Assembly (NCBI RefSeq): GCF_025264645.1
Contig: NZ_CP073696.1
Coordinates: 4,216,001 to 4,280,000, forward strand
Origin: Edaphobacter lichenicola
GTDB taxonomy: Bacteria > Acidobacteriota > Terriglobia > Terriglobales > Acidobacteriaceae
Direction: 5' to 3'
Length of the DNA: 64,000 bases
Shown here: positions 1-8,091 of the stretch, piece after piece
Layout: every line of letters begins with the position of its first letter
Position numbering within the stretch: the stretch's first letter is position 1
The notes under the pieces: model-generated
The model's database searches: none
The model's input: only the letters and a program-made list of their open reading frames with translations
What the model was told of the DNA's origin: nothing
Position numbers and translations under genes: made by a program

Positions 1-36
1 GCATGAAACAAGCAACGACGACAGGGATCCCTTCCC

Positions 37-128
37 CATTCGACTACGCTCAGGGTCAGGATGACGACTCTAAAGGGTTCGCTCAGGATGATGGTTTCGT
101 AAAATGACGGCTTCATAAAACGATGGCC
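37..128. repeat. Degenerate short intergenic repeats at the left edge
   Basis: Two kinds of short repeat are visible. CGCTCAGG followed by CAGGATGA or ATGATGG occurs at about 47-64 and 80-93. A 15-nt unit GG(T/C)TTC(G/A)TAAAA(T/C)GA occurs at 93-107 and 109-123, a 16-nt period. There is no plausible reading frame. It looks like dispersed intergenic repeat sequence; whether it recurs in the genome cannot be told from this window. Confidence 0.4.
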
Positions 129-184
129 GAGTGATGGAGCTTGTCTGGGTTCCGTCTTGCGCTGCTGTCGTGGGGTGACGAGGG

Positions 185-231
185 AATACCCGCCTTTGCG
201 ACTGTGTCCAGTGCCTGGGCGGGTATTTTTT
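185..231 (+). terminator. Rho-independent terminator, plus-strand orientation
   Basis: A perfect 10-bp stem, AATACCCGCC (185-194) with GGCGGGTATT (218-227), runs into a T-tract ending at 231. The T-tract is on the plus strand, so it would end plus-strand transcription from a gene left of the window. The CsbD-like gene on the minus strand ends at 267, and the same hairpin could serve it without a U-tract. Confidence 0.65.
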
Positions 232-266
232 CGCGCTTGCTGCGCTTCGCTGCTTCTCTGCTTGGG

Positions 267-596
267 TTATTTGTTGAGGTCGTGGATGGTTTGGCCTACG
301 GCCTGGCCGAGTTGGCCGGCAGCATCCTTGACTTTGCCTGCGACGCGGTCGGCAGCGCCTTCGTCGGCGAGGTTGGGGTTGTTGGTGAGGTTGCCGATAC
401 CTTGCTTGACGGCTCCTGCGAATGCGCCGACCTTACCTTCGGCCTGCTTTTTGGTGCCCCAGGAGAAGGTCTTGCGGGCGACGTCTGCGAATCCGTCGTA
501 GCTGGTGTCGTACTCCGGTTGGGGCTCGTTGAACAGGATGTAAGTGACGACGGCACCGACTCCAATACCGACAATGATCCAGGGAAGACCCTTCAT
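267..596 (-). CDS. Membrane-anchored CsbD-like stress protein
   Basis: 109 residues. Residues 4-21 form one hydrophobic segment. Residues about 53-105 are an alanine, glycine and lysine-rich helical region with the EGK...GxxKQ...AGKVKDAAG pattern of the CsbD-like family. CsbD proteins are abundant, stress-induced, mostly disordered proteins of unknown biochemistry; most are soluble, so the N-terminal membrane anchor is a variation. The ATG start has GGAGGGT 7 nt upstream. It stands alone. The family call rests on pattern recognition of a low-complexity domain. Confidence 0.7.
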   Translation of the reverse strand: MKGLPWIIVGIGVGAVVTYILFNEPQPEYDTSYDGFADVARKTFSWGTKKQAEGKVGAFAGAVKQGIGNLTNNPNLADEGAADRVAGKVKDAAGQLGQAVGQTIHDLNK

Positions 597-1033
597 AGTG
601 CACCCTCCAGTGTCGTGAGATGCGGAGTAAGATGCAAAGTTGTGCGCGGCCGCTTAAAATTTCCGCTGTGCCGGGCAGGCGACGGGGTGCGCGGGCGATT
701 GGGCGCGGTGGGGGTGCGTGGCCCTACCTTTGGCCGGGGTGGAGTTAGGGCGGTGGCCGGCGAGAGGGAAGATTCGGCGGAGATGGCCGGATTGATGGGG
801 GCCTGTTTTGGAGTCTGTCTGGGAATCTGTTTGGGGCGGGTGCTACCTTGGTATTCCTCCACAAAGCGAGGTGAGTTGTGGGCGATACAAGCGCAAGCAC
901 GCTCCGTCTGCGGATCTTCAATGGCACGCGTCGGCCGTTCGCGCCGCTTTACACCGATTACGTCGATGCGTGACTGGATTGTCAGACGATGAGGTGCCAG
1001 GGCCAATCGTAGAAAGAAATCGGAGGGACGCAG
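597..1033. other. Divergent intergenic region
   Basis: A 437-bp gap between the divergent CsbD-like gene and the next plus-strand gene. It holds the ribosome binding sites of both (GGAGGGT for the minus gene; GGAGGG at 1022-1027 for the plus gene). The middle is G-rich on the plus strand (about 670-840). The open frames that cross it have no recognisable features. Promoters for both genes are expected here, but I see no convincing -35/-10 pair. Confidence 0.4.
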
Positions 1034-1564
1034 ATGAGCAAGGATCCGGCAGCACCTAGCTTCAAGCAGAAGGCCGCACGAGAGTTTAAAGAATATCTTT
1101 GGATCTCTGCGTATCTGGCGTTTTTCTTCTGCGCGCTCTCAACGTACAGGACGCTGTTGTTGCGGAAGTATGACCTCAACGACAACTATTTGAACTACGG
1201 CTTCGCGATCATCACTGCCCTGGTGGTCGGCAAGGTGATTCTTGTTGCACAGATGGCGCACCTGGGCAGAGGGTACGAAGCAAAACCGCTGTATCAGACT
1301 GTTCTGTATAAGTCAGTTGTCTTTGGAGCGGTGGTGTTTGCGTTTCACTTTCTGGAGGAGTTCGTGAAGCGCGTGATTCATGGGAAGCCGTTTGGGACGG
1401 TGTGGCGGGAGACGCGGTGGGAGGATATCGTTGCATGGACGATCATCGTATTCTGCGCGTTTATTCCTCTGTTCGGCTTTATGGAGCTGCGACGAGTACT
1501 GGGGGAGGAGCGGCTCTACTTGCTGCTGCGGAGTCGCGGGGGTGTGGAGGAGGCGGGGTCGTAG
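1034..1564 (+). CDS. Hypothetical multi-pass membrane protein
   Basis: 176 residues with about four hydrophobic segments, near residues 24-42, 56-73, 93-110 and 130-150, and charged loops between them. The ATG start is supported by GGAGGG 6 nt upstream. The C-terminal tail is glycine and arginine-rich and probably cytoplasmic. I do not recognise the family. No neighbouring gene suggests a role, and the gene is followed by 560 bp without a gene. Confidence 0.7.
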   Translation: MSKDPAAPSFKQKAAREFKEYLWISAYLAFFFCALSTYRTLLLRKYDLNDNYLNYGFAIITALVVGKVILVAQMAHLGRGYEAKPLYQTVLYKSVVFGAVVFAFHFLEEFVKRVIHGKPFGTVWRETRWEDIVAWTIIVFCAFIPLFGFMELRRVLGEERLYLLLRSRGGVEEAGS

Positions 1565-2124
1565 GTACTGCGAAGCGTACGCGCCTGCACGCGGATTCGT
1601 ACTATCCCTGCGTTCTTGCGACCATCGGCGCTGAGCGTGATCGATACCCTAGGCCATCGTGCCGAGCGCTATCGTCCTACGATGAAGTTCCGCTGTGAAG
1701 TTTCGCTGCGGTTCGCTCTCGCGATATAGAGAGATGGGACTCATCCCAATCCCATCTCTCAATCGTTCTCTGTTAGAGATGCTCATCCTACCCTGCCGGA
1801 GCTGTTGCCGGGCCCGCAGTGTGTTTCTCTGCTTGTGCGGGTGTCCGGTTCGTCCGGTGTGTTCCAGAGCGGGATTGCCCAAATCCAGAGAGAACCAAGA
1901 AAAAGTGAGGCAAGGTGTTATGCATTTGATTTTTCGTATGACCTGTACTCAGCGTGTTTGAAGTCTTCCCGAAAGCTACCTCCGCGCGCGTCACAAAACA
2001 AGTGGGAAATTCACAAACCACCACTAAAGTCGCAGATGATCGGGGTTGAGTGCGTGTTGAGTCGCCTCATCACTTCCACTTCAATTTAAGTGCGGCGATC
2101 CGCTGGGCTCGCAGTGCTGAGTCG
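1565..2124. other. Convergent gene-free region with a hairpin
   Basis: 560 bp between convergent genes. Apart from the inverted repeat at 1729-1760, I see no coding feature, RNA gene or mobile-element end. Open frames on both strands have no ribosome binding site and no recognisable motif. Confidence 0.4.
1729..1760. repeat. Perfect 11-bp inverted repeat
   Basis: GAGAGATGGGA (1729-1739) pairs with TCCCATCTCTC (1750-1760) across a 10-nt loop. Neither flank has a T-tract. Lying between convergent genes, it may be a bidirectional U-less terminator or an mRNA 3'-end stabiliser. Confidence 0.6.
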
Positions 2125-2805
2125 CTAGTGCGTTGCTGTCTGACGCAGCGGCTGGAGGTCCTGATCGAGCATACCGGCGAGATCCGTTGCGAGACCCGCG
2201 CCCTTGGCGTCGGTGTATGTTCCCAGTGTTCCTTTCATCTCGATGTCCTGGACCTTGCCGGCGACGGTCTCGATGCAGGGAGTGCCCGTGAGGTATGACG
2301 CGGTGAAACCGATAGTGCGCTTGGCGGTGGTTTGCTCCTGGATGACGACGTGCAACGTTCGGTCGGCTTGCACGGGTTTGTCGACGAGATCGACGCCGCT
2401 GAGCGAGCTGATGGCTTGCTTGATCTGACCGGCAATTGCGCCAGTCGAGTCATCGCCCGCAACCGTGAGGAAGACGTGAATGCGTCCGGCTGGAACTGTG
2501 CCGCTCGCGGGACACGTAATCAGGTGCTTGTTGGGATCGTTGCGGACGGCGACCTCAAGGGCCTGGAGCTGCGCCTTGGTGAGCTTGTTCAAACCAACGG
2601 CTGCGAAGTCTGTCGCGCCCACATTCAGCGTCTGCTGGACGTCGGGTGCCCAGACAGCCGTGGTTGATGCCGGTTTGGCTGGAGCCTTCGCCTTGTGCGG
2701 TACGGGGGTTGCCGGTGACGTAACTGGCGGAGTAGCCGTTTGGGCTAGAGCGACCTGTCCTGCCAGAATCGCTAAGCTCGCTGCAAAACCAAACCAATCC
2801 TTCAC
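2125..2805 (-). CDS. Secreted hypothetical protein
   Basis: 226 residues. The N-terminus (GLAxxLAILAGQVALAQ, residues 5-22) is a Sec signal peptide with likely cleavage after ALAQ. A Thr/Pro/Ala-rich linker (residues 24-50) follows, then a mature domain with a valine-rich segment around GRIHVFLTV and two cysteines (near CPASG and PCIET) that could pair. The GTG start has GGAGGG 6 nt upstream. I do not recognise the family; a periplasmic or surface location is inferred from the signal peptide alone. Confidence 0.65.
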   Translation of the reverse strand: MKDWFGFAASLAILAGQVALAQTATPPVTSPATPVPHKAKAPAKPASTTAVWAPDVQQTLNVGATDFAAVGLNKLTKAQLQALEVAVRNDPNKHLITCPASGTVPAGRIHVFLTVAGDDSTGAIAGQIKQAISSLSGVDLVDKPVQADRTLHVVIQEQTTAKRTIGFTASYLTGTPCIETVAGKVQDIEMKGTLGTYTDAKGAGLATDLAGMLDQDLQPLRQTATH

Positions 2806-3115
2806 TGATTCCCTCCAATTCCCGTAAATGAAAAAGTACGCTAACTAGAGACGATCGAGCAAAGCGATAAGACCTAGTTGACGTTGCGGCGTGTGTGGAT
2901 CTGCCTAAGACTGAACCTCGAGGCTAGGCGTAGCTCGTCACAGCTAACCAGATTTAGCCTTTTGGAATGAAAGCTTTGCCTGTAGCTGCGATGGGTTGTT
3001 CTACTTAGTGATTGTAGTCCGCCTGCGACTAAGAGCATTCGACGAATTTATTCTCGCTGCGCATTTATTCCCGCTGCGGAGTGAGTGGCGCTCAAAAACT
3101 CGCATCTAACCGAAG
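2806..3115. other. Divergent intergenic region with tandem 17-bp repeat
   Basis: 310 bp between two divergent secreted-protein genes. It contains an imperfect tandem repeat, ATTTATTC(T/C)CGCTGCG plus one base, at 3046-3062 and 3063-3079 (15 of 17 matching), ending 36 nt before the plus-strand start. Promoters for both genes are expected; none is clear enough to place. Confidence 0.45.
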
Positions 3116-3484
3116 ATGACCAAGCTAAGAAAAGCGGTCCTTGCTCCTCTCCTGTTCGCAGTCAGCCTTGCTCCCGCGTACGCTCAGCGCCACAACAACA
3201 GCGCCTACTACAACGGCGTGCGCAGCGGCGGCCACGGCGGCGATTACTACAACAATCGCGACCAACGCTATCACGACGACCATTATCGCGATCAGAATCA
3301 AGGCGGGATTGGTCCGGGTAAAGGAGCGCTGATTGGCGGAGCTGGTGGGGCTGCGCTGGGCGCAGTCTTTGGCGGCGGCCTGAAGGGCACGATCATTGGC
3401 GGTGCAGCAGGTGCCGGTATTGGAGCCGTCATCGGGCAGGCCGCTCAGAACAACCGGAATAACAACAACTACTATCGGCACTAG
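3116..3484 (+). CDS. Secreted glycine-zipper protein
   Basis: 122 residues: signal peptide (1-24, AYAQ|RH), an Asn/Tyr/His/Asp-rich low-complexity stretch (25-62), then a glycine-zipper region (64-107) with repeated GG(A)GxAxGA spacing in two halves, and an Asn/Tyr-rich tail ending RH. Glycine-zipper repeats form tightly packed membrane helices in outer-membrane or periplasmic proteins. No good Shine-Dalgarno sequence precedes the ATG. It starts a plus-strand run of small secreted proteins. Confidence 0.75.
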   Translation: MTKLRKAVLAPLLFAVSLAPAYAQRHNNSAYYNGVRSGGHGGDYYNNRDQRYHDDHYRDQNQGGIGPGKGALIGGAGGAALGAVFGGGLKGTIIGGAAGAGIGAVIGQAAQNNRNNNNYYRH

Positions 3485-3521
3485 ACCACTTTAAAATTTT
3501 GTACGAAAAGGAACGATCCTC

Positions 3522-3914
3522 ATGCGCATGATGAACCGCTTCGCCATCTGCTTCGCCTTGGCTGCCGCCACGCTGACCGCGATCGCTCAGCAGCCGGCCT
3601 CTCCGGTAACGGTAACTCCGTCGGCGGACTCGGCCGCTCCACACAATTGGACGGTGCAACAGATTCTGACGTGCACTGTCTCCGATTGCTGGCAGCTTGC
3701 AGGAAAGAATGAGGCCACCTTCTTCGATATTATCCAGCAGCTCTCCGAGATCTCAGCTCAGCAGCGCGGGCTGACGCTTCCGGATAGCGCTGAGGCAGGC
3801 AAGCGCACCGGGGAGTACATCAAGGCGAAGGCCCACACCGACCACGGACAGCTGCTCTACGCAATCGTCGACGCGGCGATCCGCAAGGTAGGGACGAAGG
3901 CTCCTACCAACTAA
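3522..3914 (+). CDS. Secreted hypothetical protein, about 130 residues
   Basis: A signal peptide (about residues 1-23, ending AIAQQ) is followed by a small, mainly helical domain with two close cysteines in the CTVSDCW segment (near residues 51-56), which could form a disulfide. AGGA lies 9 nt before the ATG. The gene starts 37 bp after the glycine-zipper gene and is probably co-transcribed with it. Family not recognised. Confidence 0.65.
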   Translation: MRMMNRFAICFALAAATLTAIAQQPASPVTVTPSADSAAPHNWTVQQILTCTVSDCWQLAGKNEATFFDIIQQLSEISAQQRGLTLPDSAEAGKRTGEYIKAKAHTDHGQLLYAIVDAAIRKVGTKAPTN

Positions 3915-3968
3915 CTGCTCGCAAACTAACGGCTCCGAAAGGAGGAGACAGACGCTAACATATCTTCC

Positions 3969-4436
3969 ATGCGTCTCCTCCTCCTGGTTCCACTCTTCGT
4001 TTTGTTTGCCGCTCCCTCTCACGCGCAGACCTCTTCGGGCGCGATGCCTGCGCCGGTCGAGATTGTCAAACTTGAACAGAACCTTTGGACAACAATGGCT
4101 GAAGGTGACTTCGCCACAGTACGCGGTCTCTTTACATCCGACTTTATCCAGGTGAACGATCATATTCAGGCGCTCGATACTCTTCTGATTACGCTCAAAC
4201 ACTGCAAGCTGGAGTCATATGAGCTGCGCGATCTGCAAGTCCGCATCCTGACTCCGGACTCTGCAATGACTGCGTATCACGTTGTCAACAACTTCAACTG
4301 TGGCACCGTGGACGCGCCGCAAGCCAAGAGCAACGATAACAACGCTATAACCGTCTGGGTTCGTCACGCCAATGGAAAGAGATGGCTGGCACAGGCTCAC
4401 GCGGAGGTTCCTGCAAGCGCGGAGACGACGAAGTAG
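3969..4436 (+). CDS. Secreted DUF4440 / NTF2-like protein
   Basis: 155 residues: signal peptide (about 1-20, SHAQT), then an alpha+beta domain with IVKLEQNLWxxMxEGDFATVRGLFxxDFIQVN, typical of the SnoaL/DUF4440 cone-shaped fold, and a closing WVRHANGKRWLAQAHAE strand. These proteins are often small-molecule binders or orphan enzymes. The strong GGAGGAG at 3941-3947 lies 21 nt before the ATG, farther than usual. Two other proteins of this fold are encoded in the window. Confidence 0.65.
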   Translation: MRLLLLVPLFVLFAAPSHAQTSSGAMPAPVEIVKLEQNLWTTMAEGDFATVRGLFTSDFIQVNDHIQALDTLLITLKHCKLESYELRDLQVRILTPDSAMTAYHVVNNFNCGTVDAPQAKSNDNNAITVWVRHANGKRWLAQAHAEVPASAETTK

Positions 4437-4532
4437 TCTGTCGGCGGGGGCTTTCGTCTCTCTTGCCTAGTTGGGTTGGTGAAGTTTCACCGTCTCGACT
4501 ACATTCATTTGGATTGAGAAGGTGAGGCGTTC

Positions 4533-5420
4533 ATGTCTGTGATTTGGGTTCGTCGCAGATTTATCGTGGAGATCGTCGCCGCCGCTTCTCTTTGCGCGGC
4601 TATGAGTGGTTGCGTGAATCTGGACGATGCGGCTGGTCTTTCGAAGCTTGCCGATGAAGCGCGAGTTGCTCTGCCTAAAGTCTCCAAGGATGTCTCCGGT
4701 ACGTGTGCGCGCCAGAATGTTCTCTTCGCAGATATGCCTGCGGCAGAGCGACCTAAGATAGAGCAGGCACAGGATTGCAAACCGTACCAGGAGCTTGCCG
4801 ATCATCTTGCGAAGGATCAAGAGGCTCTCATCGCTTACTTCGATGCCCTTGGCAAGCTCTCGTCGAACCACCCCCTGGGCTATGATGCAGTCATTGATAA
4901 GAATGTAACAGCGGGTGGAACGAATTCTGCTTTCTCTGCCAGCGCGGTTACTGCAGGCAATGACGCGCAACATTTGCTCAAATCGCTCGCCGATGCGGCC
5001 ACTGCCGGGTATCGGGAGAAGCAGCTTGGCCGGCTTATCGACACGAACGATGCTGCTGTACAGTCGCTTACCCGATCGCTCAAGAAGGTTATTACGGCCG
5101 ACTACGTCCTGCTTCTCTCGAATGAGGAGCTGAGCCTGGACACGTTTTATCAAGGGCCGATGGCAAGTGCTCAGCCGAACGAACGGCTTGCGCTGATTCT
5201 CGTGCAGCGGCAATACGCGAATGACACGTCGGCGCTGCGACTTCGCAAAGAGGATGCTGTCTCCTATGGCAAGGTGATGGATGATCTGGCTGCTTTGCAC
5301 GCAAAGCTTAAGCAGGAGACGGAGAAGAATGCGAGCATGGTGGAAGTTGCGAGACAAGTCGCTCCCGTCGTCGAGTCGCTCAGGACTGCACTCTCAGATA
5401 TTCAATCGAGGTCGAACTAG
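4533..5420 (+). CDS. Hypothetical lipoprotein with helical domain
   Basis: 295 residues. The N-terminus has an arginine-rich n-region, a hydrophobic core and a lipobox-like AAMSGC with Cys27, so it is probably a lipoprotein. The mature part is alpha-helical and rich in Ala, Leu and charged residues, with a possible coiled coil near the C-terminus (DDLAALHAKLKQETEKN). AAGGTGAGG precedes the ATG. The next gene begins 2 nt after its stop, so the two are translationally coupled and likely act together. Family not recognised. Confidence 0.65.
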   Translation: MSVIWVRRRFIVEIVAAASLCAAMSGCVNLDDAAGLSKLADEARVALPKVSKDVSGTCARQNVLFADMPAAERPKIEQAQDCKPYQELADHLAKDQEALIAYFDALGKLSSNHPLGYDAVIDKNVTAGGTNSAFSASAVTAGNDAQHLLKSLADAATAGYREKQLGRLIDTNDAAVQSLTRSLKKVITADYVLLLSNEELSLDTFYQGPMASAQPNERLALILVQRQYANDTSALRLRKEDAVSYGKVMDDLAALHAKLKQETEKNASMVEVARQVAPVVESLRTALSDIQSRSN

Positions 5421-5422
5421 CT

Positions 5423-5854
5423 ATGAGATCCTCTGACATTCCAGTCACTACCACTCTCACAGATGACCAGATGCAGGCTCTGGCGCAGTCGTTTCACGAC
5501 ATAGCATTTGAAGTTGGACAGGTTCGCCTGGACGCCATTAGCGCGGGGAGCAAGCTTACTGATCCTGCTATCGTTCAGTTGCAAGGCTATGTGTATTCGC
5601 TGATGAACACAGCTACGAGCTTCGCTCTGAAGGCTGCGAACCTCACCCTTGCCAACGCTGATCAGGCCGTGAGCGAAATCACTCTCGCGACAAAAGCAGC
5701 GGACGATGCGCTCGATAAGCTTAAGGATGTCGATAAGGCGGTACAGATCGCTTCGTCCGTCATTGTTCTGGCGATGGCGATCTCGACCAAGGATCTGGGA
5801 CAGATCGCGACTGCGGCAAAATCGGTCGTGACGACCGCGGGTTTATCGGTATAG
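5423..5854 (+). CDS. Hypothetical helical protein coupled to the lipoprotein
   Basis: 143 residues, almost entirely helical by composition, without signal peptide or strong membrane segment except a weakly hydrophobic stretch near the C-terminus (VQIASSVIVLAMAIS). The ATG follows the lipoprotein stop by 2 nt and has no Shine-Dalgarno sequence of its own, which indicates translation by coupling. It may be a partner subunit of the lipoprotein. Family not recognised. Confidence 0.6.
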   Translation: MRSSDIPVTTTLTDDQMQALAQSFHDIAFEVGQVRLDAISAGSKLTDPAIVQLQGYVYSLMNTATSFALKAANLTLANADQAVSEITLATKAADDALDKLKDVDKAVQIASSVIVLAMAISTKDLGQIATAAKSVVTTAGLSV

Positions 5855-6074
5855 GATGGGCGTTCGGTGCGTGCCATTGAGCCGCTCCGATGACATCGAA
5901 CCGACTTCAAACGGATGGAGGCAGGACAACCACCGACGCCGTTCCGCATTCTTAACTGAATTAAGTGGAGCGCGGTCATCCAAAAACAGCATAGCCGAAA
6001 CTTTTGTATACCGTTCGCGTCTTCATTCCAAGTGAGCTTTGTGCTTATCAGGAAACCTCCCCGAGGGAACACGA

Positions 6075-6305
6075 ATGACTCTTACCTTGAAGTATTTCGC
6101 TACTACGCTGATGCTACTTGTCGCGCTCAGCTTCGCATTTGAACGCCAAGCCCACGCTTATGTCGATCCCGGATCTGGGCTCCTCCTCTTCCAAGGGATT
6201 AGTGCGACCGTCTCCGCTGCTCTCTTTTACTTCCGACGACGCATCAAAGGTTTGTTCGTTAGAGCACAGACTAAGAGCCACACTGTAACTCAACCCCGCG
6301 CTTAG
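6075..6305 (+). CDS. Small DPGSG-motif membrane protein
   Basis: 76 residues from the ATG at 6075, preceded by GAGGGA; an in-frame TTG upstream lacks a ribosome binding site. It has a signal peptide ending AHA, the short motif YVDPGSG, one transmembrane helix (LLLFQGISATVSAALFYF) and an RRRIK basic stop-transfer tail. Small secreted or membrane proteins with a (Y)VDPG(S/T)G motif recur in bacteria, often beside envelope-glycan genes, with no assigned function. Here it precedes a sulfatase-fold membrane enzyme on the same strand, 180 bp away. Confidence 0.7.
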   Translation: MTLTLKYFATTLMLLVALSFAFERQAHAYVDPGSGLLLFQGISATVSAALFYFRRRIKGLFVRAQTKSHTVTQPRA

Positions 6306-6485
6306 ACTAACTCAGGCGCGGATGGTTTTATTTCAGAGCGCGGTGAGGTCCGACAGCAGAATCGATACCTCTCTTTCGCGATACACGTTGGGCGCCTGAT
6401 GCGTGGGAAGCATCCAAAAAAAATCTGATTTGAAATGGCTACGCATGCTCACAACCTGTTTTATTTTCTTGAAGGATGACAGGCT

Positions 6486-8063
6486 GTGAGACCTCTCACA
6501 CACCCAATCACGATCGCCTTCGGTCTTGCAAATCTTTATCTGCTTGATCTCACCGGCCCTCTGATCTCAACCGGGCACGATGTGATATATCACCTCATCG
6601 GTTCGGCTTCGACGGTCATCATTCCGGTTGTGGTGTATGTCGTTCTCCTCTCGGCTCTCATTACGGGCCTGCTCTTTCTTGCAGAGAGGCCCGGCCCTCT
6701 TCGCGTCATTATCTGGTCGGCCCTCCTTCTGGCAATCCCTTCTATCCTTCTACACACGATCACCAATTTTTCGGGGGACGAGGTTCCCGACTGGATCACC
6801 TTCACCGTCGCTCCGCTCTGTGTTGTTGCGCTGATCGTGGTCTCGATTTTCTGGAAGAGATTTTTGCCGCGATTTGAGTCGGTCCAACCGGCCGCGGCGA
6901 CCATTCTCGGCTTCTTTGCCTTTACCGGCGTGCTGATCTTCGCACAGTTGATCTGGAACGGCTGGCAGGCGCGCAACCTGAACCCTGCGCCCACATTGCA
7001 TCAAGCGGGGGTCTCTCCGGCACGCCACCCGCGCATCATCTGGATCGTATTTGATGAATTGTCCTACCAACAGCTCTATGAGCGCCGCTTCAGCGGGCTT
7101 GAGCTTCCCGCGTTTGATCGGCTCGCCGCACAATCCACTGTCTTTACCCACGCCGTGCCGACGGGCGAATATACCCGCACCATCCTGCCTAGTCTCTTCA
7201 CCGGTATTCCTGCAAGCGCCATCGATGTCTCTGCGCGTGGCACACTGCTTGGTTTGCGGAACTCCTCTGGGGGCAAGTGGAGCGGGTTCCAGCAACACCA
7301 AACCGTATTCCAGGATGCCATCAACGCTGGCTATACCACTGGCCTCGCCGGCTGGTACAACCCCTACTGCCGCATCCTGCCTGAGGTTCTTGACCACTGC
7401 TTCTGGACCTATCGCGAATCGACACCTGCTAATTTGTCGCCCCATCGCTCAGTCGCCGTCAATCTTATTCGTCCGTTTCGCTACCTTTGGCTCGACATCA
7501 AACATCTCTTCGGGCGCGGACGCGGTGCACCCTCCGACGAGTCGCGCGACATTCGTCAGCACTCCATGGACTATCGACGGCTCTACGCTGCAGGTGATGC
7601 TTATCTTGCCGATCCGTCGATCGATTTCCTCTTTCTCCACATGCCCATCCCGCACCCCTACGGCTTCTATGACCGCGCCACAAAAACCTTCGCCAGCAAA
7701 CACACTTCGTACGTCGACAATCTTGCGCTGACTGATCTCTATCTTGCGCACGTCCGTCAGCTTCTCGAAGAGCGTGGCGAATGGGATTCCGCGACGGTTG
7801 TCGTCATGGGCGACCACTCGTGGCGGACGAGCCTCATCTGGGTTGACTCCATGACCTGGACTGATGAAGATCAGACCGCGAGCAAAGGAGGCGAGTTTGA
7901 TGATCGCCCGGCGTATATCGTCAAGCTGCCCAATCAGCAGACATCGGCGCGAATCGACGAGACATTCCCTGCGATTCGTACTCGCGCACTGCTCGATGCT
8001 CTGTTACGAGATCAACTTCGCACCCCGGATGACCTTCGAACCTGGGTGAGTTCGAAAAAGTAA
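6486..8063 (+). CDS. Membrane-anchored sulfatase / alkaline-phosphatase-superfamily enzyme
   Basis: 525 residues, GTG start with AAGGATG 8 nt upstream. About five membrane helices occupy residues 1-160. The periplasmic domain then shows the alkaline-phosphatase-superfamily layout: metal Asp in IVFDE (D190), a probable Thr nucleophile in GEYTRT near 230 followed by SLFTG, and the late metal motif MGDHSW (D443, H444). LtaS, PglZ-like and phosphoethanolamine or phosphoglycerol transferases share this architecture. Substrate cannot be assigned; a role in envelope glycan or lipid decoration is inferred. Confidence 0.8.
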   Translation: MRPLTHPITIAFGLANLYLLDLTGPLISTGHDVIYHLIGSASTVIIPVVVYVVLLSALITGLLFLAERPGPLRVIIWSALLLAIPSILLHTITNFSGDEVPDWITFTVAPLCVVALIVVSIFWKRFLPRFESVQPAAATILGFFAFTGVLIFAQLIWNGWQARNLNPAPTLHQAGVSPARHPRIIWIVFDELSYQQLYERRFSGLELPAFDRLAAQSTVFTHAVPTGEYTRTILPSLFTGIPASAIDVSARGTLLGLRNSSGGKWSGFQQHQTVFQDAINAGYTTGLAGWYNPYCRILPEVLDHCFWTYRESTPANLSPHRSVAVNLIRPFRYLWLDIKHLFGRGRGAPSDESRDIRQHSMDYRRLYAAGDAYLADPSIDFLFLHMPIPHPYGFYDRATKTFASKHTSYVDNLALTDLYLAHVRQLLEERGEWDSATVVVMGDHSWRTSLIWVDSMTWTDEDQTASKGGEFDDRPAYIVKLPNQQTSARIDETFPAIRTRALLDALLRDQLRTPDDLRTWVSSKK

Positions 8064-8091
8064 CCGTTCTAGTTGCTTTTTGGGGACAGCT

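Noticed and set aside
593-1006. 137-codon minus-strand frame upstream of the CsbD-like gene
   Set aside because: Pro/Arg/Thr-rich translation, no ribosome binding site, overlaps the CsbD-like start region; looks like chance in GC-rich intergenic DNA.
4467-5357. A 296-codon minus-strand open frame opposite the lipoprotein
   Set aside because: The plus-strand frame has a good ribosome binding site and lipobox; the antisense frame is Arg/Leu-rich without recognisable structure.
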